64,000 nt of DNA from CANJDH01 sp031430015 (GCA_031430015.1 JANPAR010000124.1:10882-74881), one strand, 5' to 3'. Counted from the first letter of the stretch, positions 25,797 through 35,002 are shown. Translations and numbers: made by a program. Notes: generated by a model from the letters alone, not told the origin.

Positions 25797-27412
25797 GCGG
25801 CGATGACCACGTCGCCGCGCAGTGAATGCGGCAAGGCTTTGGTGATGCGTACGTTGATGAATTGACCGATCAGGCGCGCGCCGTTGCTGCTGGCGGCAAG
25901 CGCTTTTGCCGGAGAGGCGAGGAGCGCGGCGCCCATCATGTCACCGCTGTCTTGAACGGCGCCGCCCGCAGCGAAATTGACCACGCGATTGTTTTCCGTG
26001 CGCCCGGACAGTTCGCTCGCATCCTTGCGCGCATGGCCCTCGACGAGCACGCGCTGCACCGTGCCCACCATCGCCGCGCCGATGGCAGCAGACTGCACAT
26101 CGATCTGCTTTTGCAGGCGCGCGAGGCGTTTCAACTTGACCTCTTGCGGCGTGTCATCGGCGAGGTCGGCGGCGGGGGTGCCGGGGCGGCGGCTGTAGAC
26201 AAAACTGAACGAGGCATCAAAGCCCACGTCCTCAATCAATTTCATGGTCGCTTCAAAATCCGTTTCGGTTTCGCCGGGAAAGCCGATGATGAAGTCGGAC
26301 GACAGAGTGATATCGGGCCGTACCGCCTTGAGCCTGCGCACGATGGATTTGAACTCAAGCGCGGTGTAGCCGCGCTTCATCGCGGCGAGCGTGCGGTCTG
26401 ACCCCGACTGCACCGGCAGATGCAAATGCGATACCAGCTTGGGGACGCGCGCATAGACATCGATCAGGCGCTGCGTCATTTCTTTGGGATGCGAGGTGGT
26501 GTAGCGGATACGCTCGATACCGGGAATCTCGGCGGCGTACTCGATCAGCATGGCGAAGTCGGCGATCTCGGCATCGGCTGCTGTGCCGGCATGCAACGTG
26601 GAAGCACCTGACGCGCCCGCCGCTTTGTTGCCCGTGCCGCTGCCGCTGGTTGCACCCATCCTGCCGCGATAGGCGTTGACGTTTTGCCCCAGCAGCGTGA
26701 CTTCCTTGACGCCCTGCGACGCGAGACCGGCGATTTCGGTGAGCACATCTTCAAAGCCGCGCGAGACTTCTTCGCCGCGCGTGTAAGGCACCACGCAAAA
26801 CGCGCAATATTTGCTGCAGCCTTCCATGATCGACACGAAGGCCGACACGCCGTCCACTCTGGCCGGTGGCAGGTGATCGAATTTTTCAATTTCGGGGAAG
26901 GAAATATCGACCTGCGGTTTGCCGGTCGCTTTGCGGCGCGCAATCAGCTCCGGCAGGCGATGCAAGGTTTGCGGGCCGAACACCACGTCCACATACGGCG
27001 CGCGTGCGACGATGGCCGCGCCCTCCTGGCTGGCTACACAGCCGCCTACGCCGATTACGAGATTCGGATTCTCGAGTTTCAGCAAGCGCGCACGGCCGAG
27101 ATCGGAGAACACTTTCTCCTGCGCCTTTTCGCGTACCGAGCAGGTGTTGAACAGGATTACGTCGGCGTTTGCCGCGTCCGCAGTGAGGACGCTGCCGTCA
27201 GAGGCGTGCAGCACGTCAGCCATCTTGTCCGAGTCGTACTCGTTCATCTGACAGCCGAAAGTTTTGATGTATAGCTTTTTTGTGCCCGCGCCCACCGTGG
27301 CGGGGCGCATGGTATCGCTGTGTGCGGGTGTGGCGCGCAGTGCCGCAACCGGTTGCCGCGCCGGGCGGGCGGACAGCACGTCTGCCGAGTGCGGCTTTTT
27401 TGCGGAGCTCAT
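25793..27412 (-). CDS. miaB: MiaB, tRNA methylthiotransferase
   Basis: MiaB is a radical-SAM enzyme making ms2i6A37 in tRNA. It has the N-terminal UPF0004 domain with three cluster cysteines (KTFGCQMNEYDS, NTCSVREKAQEK, GVGGCVASQEG), the radical-SAM CxxxCxxC in GCSKYCAFCVVPYTRGEE, and a C-terminal TRAM domain. At 539 residues it is about 70-90 longer than the family norm: a 40-residue N-terminal extension and a Gly/Ala/Ser-rich insertion of about 30 residues after LLGQNVNAYRG. It is first gene of the miaB-phoH-ybeY-corC-lnt cluster. Confidence 0.95.
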   Translation of the reverse strand: MSSAKKPHSADVLSARPARQPVAALRATPAHSDTMRPATVGAGTKKLYIKTFGCQMNEYDSDKMADVLHASDGSVLTADAANADVILFNTCSVREKAQEKVFSDLGRARLLKLENPNLVIGVGGCVASQEGAAIVARAPYVDVVFGPQTLHRLPELIARRKATGKPQVDISFPEIEKFDHLPPARVDGVSAFVSIMEGCSKYCAFCVVPYTRGEEVSRGFEDVLTEIAGLASQGVKEVTLLGQNVNAYRGRMGATSGSGTGNKAAGASGASTLHAGTAADAEIADFAMLIEYAAEIPGIERIRYTTSHPKEMTQRLIDVYARVPKLVSHLHLPVQSGSDRTLAAMKRGYTALEFKSIVRRLKAVRPDITLSSDFIIGFPGETETDFEATMKLIEDVGFDASFSFVYSRRPGTPAADLADDTPQEVKLKRLARLQKQIDVQSAAIGAAMVGTVQRVLVEGHARKDASELSGRTENNRVVNFAAGGAVQDSGDMMGAALLASPAKALAASSNGARLIGQFINVRITKALPHSLRGDVVIAA

Positions 27413-27533
27413 GAGGCAGGGAGCCGCCGTATAGGCGGGGCTGCGATGGGAGATTTGAGATCAGTAAACGCTAGTGGCGCAAACCATCGCCAGAGTCTCC
27501 GGCGCGCGTGGTCGCGGCCGTCGGGTTGCATGA

Positions 27534-27887
27534 CTATGGAGACTTTGGCGGCGTGGCGATTTCCTGCACGGTCAAAATCCAAACTTGCATCACCAAGCCA
27601 GTGGTGTCTTCGACCGTGTACCGTGTTTTCGCCACACCTTGCAAGGCACCTGGCAAAATCAGCAAGTTGTTGCGGTCGGTAATGCGTGCGCCGGGAGCCA
27701 GCCGGGCCACCTTGCCATCAATGAAAATGTCGAGCGTGCCATTGAAGGTGATATCGGCCTGCTTGGCTTTTTCCGGAATCGGAATCATGCGCTGCTGTGC
27801 ATCGGCGGGCAGTATGCTCAGTCCAATTGCAGCGGCCACGATCAACGACGCGATGCTGCTTAGCCTATTTGTCCAAAATTGCCGCAT
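27534..27887 (-). CDS. Small exported protein of unknown function
   Basis: I do not recognise a named family. The 117-residue protein has an N-terminal signal peptide (about 1-31, ending PADA-QQ). The mature part contains NGTLDIFIDGKVARLAPGAR and RDRNN-like TDRNNLLILPGALQG, then TRYTVEDTTGLVMQVWILT. Similar short periplasmic proteins are common in betaproteobacterial genomes. It lies between miaB and tRNA-Met, on the same strand as both, and appears monocistronic. Confidence 0.72.
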   Translation of the reverse strand: MRQFWTNRLSSIASLIVAAAIGLSILPADAQQRMIPIPEKAKQADITFNGTLDIFIDGKVARLAPGARITDRNNLLILPGALQGVAKTRYTVEDTTGLVMQVWILTVQEIATPPKSP

Positions 27888-27943
27888 ATGCGAGACCCGC
27901 CGAAGTGAAGTGAACCGAGCGAACGACTGGTGAAGCAGAATAG

Positions 27944-28020
27944 TGGTGGCGATTCAGGGATTCGAACCCCGGACCCGCGGATTATGATTCCGTTGCTCTA
28001 ACCGACTGAGCTAAATCGCC
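27944..28020 (-). tRNA. tRNA-Met (anticodon CAT, elongator type)
   Basis: The minus strand folds as a 77-nt cloverleaf including an encoded CCA: acceptor GGCGATT / AATCGCC, D-arm GCTC...GAGC, anticodon loop ATCATAA with CAT at 27986-27984, T-arm CGGGG TTCGAAT CCCTG. The anticodon stem has four clean pairs. A 5' G-C pair closes the acceptor, unlike initiator tRNA. The alternative, tRNA-Ile2 with lysidine at the C, is less likely from overall similarity to elongator Met tRNAs. Confidence 0.93.
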
Positions 28021-28311
28021 GTGGTAGTGCTGTTCGTGCAAAGCGCTCCGGCAAAACTGACGGAAACTCCACAACGGGGCGCATTATCGCGAATTTAAGC
28101 GGCTTTAGTCAAACTCCACCGCATTCAACTTGGCTGAATTTTAGCATGCGAAAAGGCATTTTGCGACGCAAGATAGATTGACTCGTTGTAAGTATTTAAT
28201 TAACAAAATCAAGGATAAATCTTGAATTTTCCCTCTACCGCAACGCAGCAATTGTGCGTATGATGGCAGCGACAAACAGGATTTTTCGCCTGTCGTTTCG
28301 AGGGAACAAAC
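28021..28311. other. Intergenic region between tRNA-Met and the ketopantoate-reductase-like gene
   Basis: This 291-base, relatively AT-rich region holds the tRNA promoter described separately. On the plus strand TTGACT (28178-28183) is followed 17 bases later only by TAACAA, and TATGAT occurs at about 28258, so no convincing promoter for the downstream gene can be chosen. I see no gene. Confidence 0.5.
28083..28112 (-). promoter_or_regulatory. Sigma70 promoter of tRNA-Met
   Basis: On the minus strand -35 TTGACT (28112-28107), 18-base spacer, -10 GATAAT (28088-28083). Transcription would start near 28076, about 55 bases before the tRNA 5' end at 28020. Confidence 0.65.
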
Positions 28312-29346
28312 ATGAAGATTTGCGTTGTAGGTGCCGGCTCGATCGGTGGGTTGCTGGGCGTCAAGCTGGCGCTGTCCGGAAACGATGTCACCTTGATTGC
28401 ACGCGGGCCGAATCTCGCTGCGATTCGCGCCAACGGCATGAAGCTCGTCATGCACGACGGCCAGAAACTGGTGGCGAACAACGTCAAGGTGACTGACAAG
28501 ATCACCGAGGTGGCGGCACTGAGTGGTGCGCAGGACATCATCATTCTTGGCATGAAGGCGCATCAAGTCGAGCCGGTGGTCAATGATCTGGCGTCGATGA
28601 TGCATGCCGATACCGTGATTGTGCCGATGCAGAACGGCATTCCATGGTGGTATTTCCAGCGCCACGGCGGTTTGCACGAAGGGCGTAGCGTCGCCTCGGT
28701 AGACCCCACCGGCAAGACCGCCGCTACGATTGATCCCAAGCGTCTCATCGGATGCGTGGTCTACCCGGCGGCCGAGATTGCTGCGCCGGGCGTGATCCAT
28801 CACATTGAGGGCGACCGTTTTCCGGTCGGTGAACTCGACGCCTCCTGCGGCGGCCTCGACAGCGAGCGCGTCAGGCGCGTGGCGCAAGTCTTAACCGACG
28901 CCGGCTTCAAATCACCGATTCTGCCTTCGGTGCGTTCGGAAATTTGGTTGAAGCTGTGGGGCAATCTCACCTTCAATCCGATCTCCGCGCTCACGCACTC
29001 TACCCTGGTCGATATCTGCCAATACCCGCTCACGCGTGATCTCGCGCGCAACATGATGAAAGAAGCGCAGGACGTCGCGGCCAAGCTTGGCATCGCGTTC
29101 CGCGTCGACATCGAGCGCCGCATCGGCGGTGCGGAAAAAGTCGGCAAGCACAAGACCTCGATGCTGCAGGATGTCGAAGCCGGACGCGACCCCGAGATTG
29201 ACGCGCTGGTCGGTGCGGTGATCGAGCTTGGCAATACTGTGGGTGTCCCCACGCCTCACATCAGCGCGGTGTATTCGATGGTCAAGCTGCTCGGGCGCAC
29301 CATGAAGGAAGAGAAGCTTTACATCAAGGGGCATCCGATTCCGTAG
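28312..29346 (+). CDS. Ketopantoate reductase (PanE/ApbA)-family oxidoreductase
   Basis: The 344-residue protein has an N-terminal NAD(P)-binding fold (MKICVVGAGSIGGLLGVKLA) and the helical C-terminal domain of the 2-dehydropantoate 2-reductase family, with KLWGNLTFNPISALTH carrying the conserved Asn and HKTSMLQDVEAGRDPEIDAL carrying the substrate-binding Ser/Glu region. ATG is preceded by GAGGGAAC. Family members outside the pantothenate operon often act on other 2-keto acids; its neighbour is an LLM flavin enzyme, so a catabolic role is as likely as vitamin synthesis. Confidence 0.82.
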   Translation: MKICVVGAGSIGGLLGVKLALSGNDVTLIARGPNLAAIRANGMKLVMHDGQKLVANNVKVTDKITEVAALSGAQDIIILGMKAHQVEPVVNDLASMMHADTVIVPMQNGIPWWYFQRHGGLHEGRSVASVDPTGKTAATIDPKRLIGCVVYPAAEIAAPGVIHHIEGDRFPVGELDASCGGLDSERVRRVAQVLTDAGFKSPILPSVRSEIWLKLWGNLTFNPISALTHSTLVDICQYPLTRDLARNMMKEAQDVAAKLGIAFRVDIERRIGGAEKVGKHKTSMLQDVEAGRDPEIDALVGAVIELGNTVGVPTPHISAVYSMVKLLGRTMKEEKLYIKGHPIP

Positions 29347-29424
29347 CGAAGAGATGGGGAGTACCGCACCGGCAAAGCGGCCATCGGCTAACATCGGCGC
29401 GTTTTCCATTTCACGCGCTGCGCC

Positions 29425-30516
29425 ATGAAACTCGGCTTCTTCACCATGCCCATGCATCCGCCCGGGCGCAACTACACGCAGACGCTCAAGGAAGACCGCG
29501 AAGCCTTCCTGCTGGCGGATGAGCTTGGTTTCGAGGAGGCGCTGATCGGCGAACACGTCGCCGATATCTGCGAGTCGATTCCCTCCTCACTCGCCTTCAT
29601 CGCCAGCATCGCGCACGCGACCAAACAGATCAAGCTCGGTACCGGCACCGTCAACCTCACCAATAATCACCCGGCGCAGGTGGCGGCGATGGCCGCGATG
29701 GTAGATCACATGCTCGAAGGGCGCTTCATCTTCGGTATCGGCCCCGGTGGCCTGCGCTCGGACATGGAAGTGTTCGGCAACATCGACCTTGACCGCAATG
29801 CGATGTTCGTCGAATCGATCAACCACATCCTCGCGATCTGGTCGGGCACCGCGCCCTATGAGTTGCAAGGCAAGCACTGGAACATCTCCACCAAGCGCAC
29901 GCTGATCCCCGAGACTGGACAAGGCATCTTTCTAAAGCCCTACCAGCAACCGCATCCACCGATAATCGTTACCGCTATCGCACCGGCCTCGAAAGGCATC
30001 ACCGCCGCCGCCGAACGCGGCTGGAAACCAGTGTCGGCCAACTTCCTGCAATCGAACGGCGTTGCTACCCACTGGCCGGCCTACGAGCAAGGGTGCACCA
30101 ACGCCAAGCTGCCCGCGCTGCGCGCCGACTGGCGCGTGTGCAAAAGCATTTTTGTGGCCGACGATGACGTCACTGCCGAGCGCTATGTCAAAGATCACAA
30201 GGGCGCCTACGGTTTTTATTTCTGGAACCTCTACACCAAACGCAAGCTCGCCAACGGCCTGTTCTCGTTCAAGCGTGACCCGGCCATGCCCGACGAGCAG
30301 GTCACGCTCGACTACATCCTCGACACCATGGTGATTCGCGGCAGCGTATCAAGCGTGGTCGATCAGGTGCTCGCGCTGCACCAGGAACTCGGCGGCTTCG
30401 GCACGCTGCTCTATTGCGGCCATGACTGGGCCGAGCCGGCGCTGGCCAAGCGCTCGATGCAGTTGATGGCTGAGCAGGTGATGCCAAGGGTGAATGTGGC
30501 GCTGCGGGAAAGCTGA
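29425..30516 (+). CDS. LLM-class flavin-dependent oxidoreductase (luciferase-like)
   Basis: The 363-residue protein belongs to the bacterial luciferase-like TIM-barrel monooxygenases. Signatures are MKLGFFTMPMHPPGRNY at the N-terminus, GEHVADICESIPSSLAFIAS, IKLGTGTVNLTNNHPAQVA and RFIFGIGPGGLRSDMEVFG. It resembles limonene/alkanal-monooxygenase-type members, which use reduced flavin and oxygen; the substrate cannot be inferred. It lies 78 bases after the ketopantoate-reductase-like gene, possibly co-transcribed. Confidence 0.83.
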   Translation: MKLGFFTMPMHPPGRNYTQTLKEDREAFLLADELGFEEALIGEHVADICESIPSSLAFIASIAHATKQIKLGTGTVNLTNNHPAQVAAMAAMVDHMLEGRFIFGIGPGGLRSDMEVFGNIDLDRNAMFVESINHILAIWSGTAPYELQGKHWNISTKRTLIPETGQGIFLKPYQQPHPPIIVTAIAPASKGITAAAERGWKPVSANFLQSNGVATHWPAYEQGCTNAKLPALRADWRVCKSIFVADDDVTAERYVKDHKGAYGFYFWNLYTKRKLANGLFSFKRDPAMPDEQVTLDYILDTMVIRGSVSSVVDQVLALHQELGGFGTLLYCGHDWAEPALAKRSMQLMAEQVMPRVNVALRES

Positions 30517-30594
30517 GAAGGGATTCGATACCGCGTTTGCGTTACCCGCGCGATGCGGCTATGCACAGCGTGATGCTGGGGTAAGCTGCTGAAT

Positions 30595-31851
30595 ATGAAT
30601 CAGGATGTCATTGTCGTTGGCGCGGGCTTGGCCGGACTAACCCTCGCCTTGGCGCTGGCCGCGCAACGCCGCCACGTGCTGGTGCTCGATGCGCGTGCTG
30701 CGCAACCGCTGCCGCCGGCCACTGCCCAGTTCGACCAACGTGTCTATGCGATCAGCCCGGCGTCGGTAGAGTGGCTCAAATCGATTCGCGTCTGGCAAAA
30801 CATCGATGCCGAACGCATCACACCGGTGTATGACATGCGCATTCATGGCGATGCGCCGGATGCCGCCAACCTGCCTTGGCTTAACAAGGATGCACAAGAT
30901 GGTCTGCATCTGTCGGCGTATCGCGCGGGGGTGGGCGAGTTGTGTCAGATCGTCGAAGAGCGCGAGTTGCTGCGCGCGGTCGAGGGGGCGGTGGGCTATG
31001 CATCCGGCATTGAAGTGCTGCGCCCGGTTGAGTTGGTGTCGCTCAAGAGCGAAGCCGATAGCGCGCGTTTGACGCTGGCCGATGGCCGTGTGCTTGAAGC
31101 TGCGTTGATTGTGGGTGCGGATGGCGCGCGCTCCTGGATACGCGCTGCCGCCGGTATTGCGATGGACGAGACCCCCTATGGCCAAACTGCGGTGGTCGCG
31201 AATTTCCGTGCCTCCACGCCGCATTTCAATGGCGCAGCGCAGTGGTTCCGCATCGAGCAGGATGCGGGTTCGGCAACTGCCGCAAACGCCAACGTGCCGG
31301 GCGGCATGAGTGTGCTCGCCTGGTTGCCACTGCCAGATCAACACATCTCCATTGTCTGGTCGGCGCCGGATGCGTTGGCCGCCGAGTTGGCGGCCCTTGC
31401 ACCCGTTGAACTCGCCGCGCGCGTGACGGCAGCAGGTGGCGGGCTGTTGGGTGCGTTGCGTCCAGCGGGGGCGTGCGTGACTTTCCCGCTGCGCAACCTG
31501 CGTGCAAAGTCGTTGGTTGCCTCGCGCGTAGCTTTGGTGGGCGATGCGGCGCATGTGGTGCATCCACTCGCCGGGCAAGGCTTGAATCTGGGCTTTGGCG
31601 ATTGTGCGGCGCTGGCGGACACGCTGGCTGGCACGCGCGATGCTGGAGATGCCCTGGTGCTGCGCCGATACGCACGTGCGCGCGAGGTGGCGGTGCTGGA
31701 GATGCACGCGGTCACGCACGGCCTGCAGCGTCTGTTTTCTGCCACGCATCCGGCGCTGCGCGGCCTGCGTAACTTGGGATTGAACTTAACCGGGAAACTC
31801 CCCGTCATACCGCAGTGGATGGTGCGGCGCGCTACGCGCACGTTTCAGTAA
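30595..31851 (+). CDS. UbiH/UbiF-family FAD-dependent hydroxylase (second copy)
   Basis: The 418-residue protein is a group A flavin monooxygenase: VIVVGAGLAGLTLALALA (FAD fold), FDQRVYAISPASVEWL (a UbiH/F-type motif), DGARSWIRAAAGI, and the distal FAD motif VGDAAHVVHPLAGQGLNLGF near residue 315. It is probably a ubiquinone-ring hydroxylase acting at a different position from the one at 10703. Position just upstream of dsbC is also seen for ubiquinone hydroxylases in other betaproteobacteria. I leave the symbol empty because UbiF, UbiH and UbiM cannot be separated by eye. Confidence 0.85.
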   Translation: MNQDVIVVGAGLAGLTLALALAAQRRHVLVLDARAAQPLPPATAQFDQRVYAISPASVEWLKSIRVWQNIDAERITPVYDMRIHGDAPDAANLPWLNKDAQDGLHLSAYRAGVGELCQIVEERELLRAVEGAVGYASGIEVLRPVELVSLKSEADSARLTLADGRVLEAALIVGADGARSWIRAAAGIAMDETPYGQTAVVANFRASTPHFNGAAQWFRIEQDAGSATAANANVPGGMSVLAWLPLPDQHISIVWSAPDALAAELAALAPVELAARVTAAGGGLLGALRPAGACVTFPLRNLRAKSLVASRVALVGDAAHVVHPLAGQGLNLGFGDCAALADTLAGTRDAGDALVLRRYARAREVAVLEMHAVTHGLQRLFSATHPALRGLRNLGLNLTGKLPVIPQWMVRRATRTFQ

Positions 31852-31949
31852 AATCGCGGCGTTGAGGTATCCGTCCCTCCCTTCAGCGCACCCCTTCGCT
31901 GCCTTGTCCGATCCCATTGGCAGTCAGTCAAACCATTTTGGTGGAATAC

Positions 31950-32681
31950 ATGAAAATTTTCCGGATGTTGATTGCAGGCATTTTCCTGTCTGGTTTGGGT
32001 GGCTCGCACGCGCAAGATGCGAAGATGGGCGAGGCCGAGCAAAAGATCAAGCAACTGCTCGAATCGCGCCTGCGCCCCGGCACCAAGGTTGATAGCGTAG
32101 TCAAGACGCCCTACATGGGCCTCTACGAAGCGCGCATCGGTGCCGAGTTGATCTACACCGACGCCAAGGTCGACTACCTGTTCGCCGGCAGTGTGCTCGA
32201 TGCCAAGACCATGGACAATCTCACTGAAGAGCGAGTCAATCAACTGTCGGCGATCAAGTGGGAAGAGTTGCCGCTGCAAAACGCGATCAAGCAAGTTAAC
32301 GGCACGGGAAAACGCCAAATCGCCTATTTTGCCGACCCCAATTGCGGCTACTGCAAACGCTTCGAGCAACAGGCGCTGGCGCAGTTGAAAGACACGACCA
32401 TCCACATTTTTGTCTACCCGATCCTCTCACCCGATTCGACCGTCAAGGCCAAGTCGATCATGTGTTCCAAGGACAAACTCAAGACCTGGAACGACTGGAT
32501 GATCAAAGGACAGGCACCGACAGCATCAGGTAATTGCGAAAATCCGATTGAAGCCAATCAGGCGCTCGGTCAACGAATCAACGTACGCGCCACGCCTACC
32601 GTGTTTTTGATGAACGGTCAAAAAGTGCCTGGTGCGATACCGCTCGCGCAACTAGAAAAACTCGTCGCCGAGGTCAAGTAA
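31950..32681 (+). CDS. dsbC: DsbC-like periplasmic thiol:disulfide interchange protein
   Basis: DsbC is a dimeric disulfide isomerase of the periplasm. The 243-residue protein starts at ATG 31950 (GGTGGA upstream) with a signal peptide ending SHA-QD, an N-terminal dimerisation domain (about 20-85), and a thioredoxin-fold catalytic domain with CGYC in FADPNCGYCKRFE. A second Cys pair (MCSKDK and GNCENP) matches the structural disulfide of DsbC. cis-Pro lies in VRATPTVFLMNG. rpiA follows five bases later. Confidence 0.92.
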   Translation: MKIFRMLIAGIFLSGLGGSHAQDAKMGEAEQKIKQLLESRLRPGTKVDSVVKTPYMGLYEARIGAELIYTDAKVDYLFAGSVLDAKTMDNLTEERVNQLSAIKWEELPLQNAIKQVNGTGKRQIAYFADPNCGYCKRFEQQALAQLKDTTIHIFVYPILSPDSTVKAKSIMCSKDKLKTWNDWMIKGQAPTASGNCENPIEANQALGQRINVRATPTVFLMNGQKVPGAIPLAQLEKLVAEVK

Positions 32682-32686
32682 TTGGC

Positions 32687-33358
32687 ATGACGCAAGACGA
32701 ACTCAAGCAGCGCGTCGCCGCTGCAGCAATCCACTATGTGATGCAGGCACCAGCCGGCAGCGTGATCGGCGTCGGCAGCGGCTCCACTGCCAACCTCTTC
32801 ATCGACGAGTTGGCCAAGGTCAAGCAGCACATCCAGGGCGCGGTGGCGAGCTCGGTCAACACCGCCAAGCGCCTCGCCGGTCATGGCATCACAGTCTTTG
32901 ACCTCAACGCCATCAGCGAAACGATTCCCGTCTACATCGATGGTGCCGACGAGATCAACGCGCGCATGCACATGATCAAGGGCGGCGGCGGCGCACTCAC
33001 GCGCGAAAAAATTGTCGCCGGCGCATCCAGGCAATTCATCTGCATCTGTGATGAATCGAAGCTGGTCAAGACGCTGGGCAAGTTCCCGCTGCCAGTCGAA
33101 GTAATCCCGATGGCGCGTGAACTGGTGATGCGCGAGCTAGCGAAGCTCGGCGGCACGCCGAAGTTGCGTGATGGCTTCACCACTGACAACGGCAACATCG
33201 TGCTCGATGTGAGCGGCCTTGCGATTGAAGATCCGCCGGCGCTGGAGAGTGCAATCAATCAGATTCCCGGTGTACTCACGGTGGGCCTGTTTGCGCGCCA
33301 GCCGGCGGATGTTTTATTGCTCGGCACTGCGCAGGGCGTTAAGACGATTACCGCGTAA
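32687..33358 (+). CDS. rpiA: RpiA, ribose-5-phosphate isomerase A
   Basis: RpiA interconverts ribose-5-P and ribulose-5-P in the pentose phosphate pathway. The 223 residues show GVGSGSTANLFIDEL, VYIDGADEINARMHMIKGG (DGADE signature), GGALTREKIVAGAS with the catalytic Glu, and VDGFTTDNGNI-like RDGFTTDNGNIVLD. Length is typical. It is five bases downstream of dsbC, so they are probably co-transcribed. A GC-rich hairpin without a T-run follows at about 33359-33385. Confidence 0.96.
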   Translation: MTQDELKQRVAAAAIHYVMQAPAGSVIGVGSGSTANLFIDELAKVKQHIQGAVASSVNTAKRLAGHGITVFDLNAISETIPVYIDGADEINARMHMIKGGGGALTREKIVAGASRQFICICDESKLVKTLGKFPLPVEVIPMARELVMRELAKLGGTPKLRDGFTTDNGNIVLDVSGLAIEDPPALESAINQIPGVLTVGLFARQPADVLLLGTAQGVKTITA

Positions 33359-33428
33359 CCCGCCGGCCGTGTGAAGGCCCGGCGGTTGCGGGCACTGCAA
33401 TCAACTTGCGCAGCGCCGATCTGGCGGA

Positions 33429-34601
33429 CTAGGGCTTTACATCAATCCCGCGATAAATCCAGTCCACCTCGTAAAAATACTCGCTACCGCGTTCAGACGC
33501 CAGATGATTGCGCAAATCGCGCGCCCCGCCGCCCGCGTGGCACACATGGCCGAAGAAACGTGAAGTCAAAGTGATGCGTGCTGCGCGCAGATAGCGCTCC
33601 GACTCGTACAACTGCAGCGACTCACCGACCGCGCGACCACGCTGCGACAGCTTGGCAGCGAGCACGATGCCGTCTTCCATCGCCATGCACGCGCCTTGCG
33701 CGAGGTATTGAAGGGTCGGATGGGCCGAGTCACCGAGCAGGGTGACATTGCCTTGCGTCCAACCCGGCTTGGGGTCGCGGTCGCACATCGCCCAGGCGCG
33801 CTCGGTCGAGATGAATTTGAGCGCATCCTTGACGTAAGGCACCATTCCCTCGAAGGTTCGACGCACTTCGTTCATGCTGCCCCAGTCAGCCTTGCCCTGT
33901 TTGTATTCTTCGCTCTCGATCACGCAGACGTTGTTGAGCACCTTGCCGCCGCGCAGGCGGTATTGCACCAGATGCAGATTGGGGCCAACCCAGATCACCA
34001 TGTCGTCGATGAAGCGCGTGTCGGTGACTTCTTCAATCGGCACCACGCCGCGATGCGCGATATGGCCTGATACGCGCGGCTCGCCATCGCCGAAGATTTG
34101 TTGGCGACCGACAGAGCGCAGGCCGTCTGCGCAAATCAGCAAGTCGCCTTCAACTTCACGGCCGTCGTCGAGCGTGGCTTGTACCTTGCCACCATCCTGA
34201 CTGAACGCCTTCAGGCCGCTGTTGACTTCGAGCGACACCAGATCAGGCATGGCGCGGCAGCCGTCGATCAATGCACCATGCAAATCGCGCCGATGGATCA
34301 CTGCATAGGGCCGGCCATATTGTTTGACGAACGCACCCTTCAAGTGAATGCGCGACACTTCCTTGCCGCTCACCGCATCCTGCATCACCAGGTTGTTGGG
34401 GAAGAAGGCTTGCGCTTCGAGAAAGTCGCGCACACCAAGGCGCTCGAGCATGTGAAATGCATTCGGCCCCAACTGGATGCCGAAACCGATTTCGCCGAAT
34501 TCGGCCGCGCGCTCCAACACGCGCACCTTGAAGCCTTGCTGCGCCAGTGCGAGGGCAGCGGAGACACCGCCAATGCCGCCGCCGGCAATCAAAATCGTCA
34601 T
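33429..34601 (-). CDS. 3-hydroxybenzoate 6-hydroxylase-like FAD monooxygenase
   Basis: The 390-residue flavoprotein monooxygenase has ILIAGGGIGGVSAALALAQ (FAD fold), IHRRDLHGALIDGCRAM, ADGLRSVGRQQIF and LLGDSAHPTLQYLAQGACMA, the last being characteristic of salicylate/3-hydroxybenzoate hydroxylases. YLAQGACMAMEDG and the C-terminal HVCHAGGGARDLRNHL are most like 3-hydroxybenzoate 6-hydroxylases, which make gentisate. No gentisate dioxygenase or other ring-cleavage gene is in the window, so substrate is inferred only from family likeness. Confidence 0.78.
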   Translation of the reverse strand: MTILIAGGGIGGVSAALALAQQGFKVRVLERAAEFGEIGFGIQLGPNAFHMLERLGVRDFLEAQAFFPNNLVMQDAVSGKEVSRIHLKGAFVKQYGRPYAVIHRRDLHGALIDGCRAMPDLVSLEVNSGLKAFSQDGGKVQATLDDGREVEGDLLICADGLRSVGRQQIFGDGEPRVSGHIAHRGVVPIEEVTDTRFIDDMVIWVGPNLHLVQYRLRGGKVLNNVCVIESEEYKQGKADWGSMNEVRRTFEGMVPYVKDALKFISTERAWAMCDRDPKPGWTQGNVTLLGDSAHPTLQYLAQGACMAMEDGIVLAAKLSQRGRAVGESLQLYESERYLRAARITLTSRFFGHVCHAGGGARDLRNHLASERGSEYFYEVDWIYRGIDVKP

Positions 34602-34612
34602 AATGATGTCTC

Positions 34613-34690
34613 GGAAACCGTTGGTGGAAGCGGGTTGAAGCCGTTAAACGCTGGAAATCCTTGGTGGGAGCGCCTGACAGCGTTGTGACC
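34613..34690 (+). repeat. REP-like repeat, two tandem copies
   Basis: Two direct copies: GAAACCGTTGGTGGAAGCGG (34613-) and GAAATCCTTGGTGGGAGCGC (34653-). Each is followed by a short imperfect palindrome (GGTTGAAGCC; CGCCTGACAGCG). They occupy most of the 114-base gap between yggX and the hydroxylase gene. Confidence 0.7.
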
Positions 34691-34715
34691 AGGAAACTTT
34701 TTGCTGCTGTGGCCG

Positions 34716-34988
34716 CTACTGTGCAGGCGGCACGTAGCCCGACGCCCCGTCGCCGCCGCCTTCAAACAAAAACTTCTCAGCCTGCTCCATCAAATATTTG
34801 CGCGCACGCGCATCGGCACCGGACAAGCGGTTTTCGTTGATGAGCATGGTTTGGTGCTTGAGCCACAACGCCCACGCTTCCTTCGAGATGCCTTCCCATA
34901 TCCGCTTGCCCAGTTCGCCGGGGTAGGGCGCGAAATCCATGCCTTCACCTTCTTTGCCAAGCTTGATGCAATTGACCATGCGTGCCAT
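34716..34988 (-). CDS. yggX: YggX, probable Fe(2+)-trafficking / oxidative damage protection protein
   Basis: YggX protects Fe-S proteins against oxidative damage and may traffic iron. The 90-residue protein has the family features VNCIKLGKEGEGMDFAPYPG (single conserved Cys), GKRIWEGISKEAWALWLKHQ and MLINENRLSG. It ends FEGGGDGASGYVPPAQ, a common betaproteobacterial C-terminus. It lies 14 bases downstream of argA and is likely co-transcribed. Confidence 0.95.
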   Translation of the reverse strand: MARMVNCIKLGKEGEGMDFAPYPGELGKRIWEGISKEAWALWLKHQTMLINENRLSGADARARKYLMEQAEKFLFEGGGDGASGYVPPAQ

Positions 34989-35002
34989 GACTGTTTTCCG
35001 TT

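Noticed and set aside
27944..28020. tRNA-Ile2 (CAT with lysidine) instead of tRNA-Met
   Set aside because: Overall sequence is closer to elongator Met tRNAs, including the TTCGAAT loop and CGGGG T-stem; identity cannot be proven without modification data.
28141..28887. 248-codon minus-strand frame opposite the ketopantoate-reductase-like gene
   Set aside because: No homology or ribosome binding site; sense strand carries clear family motifs.
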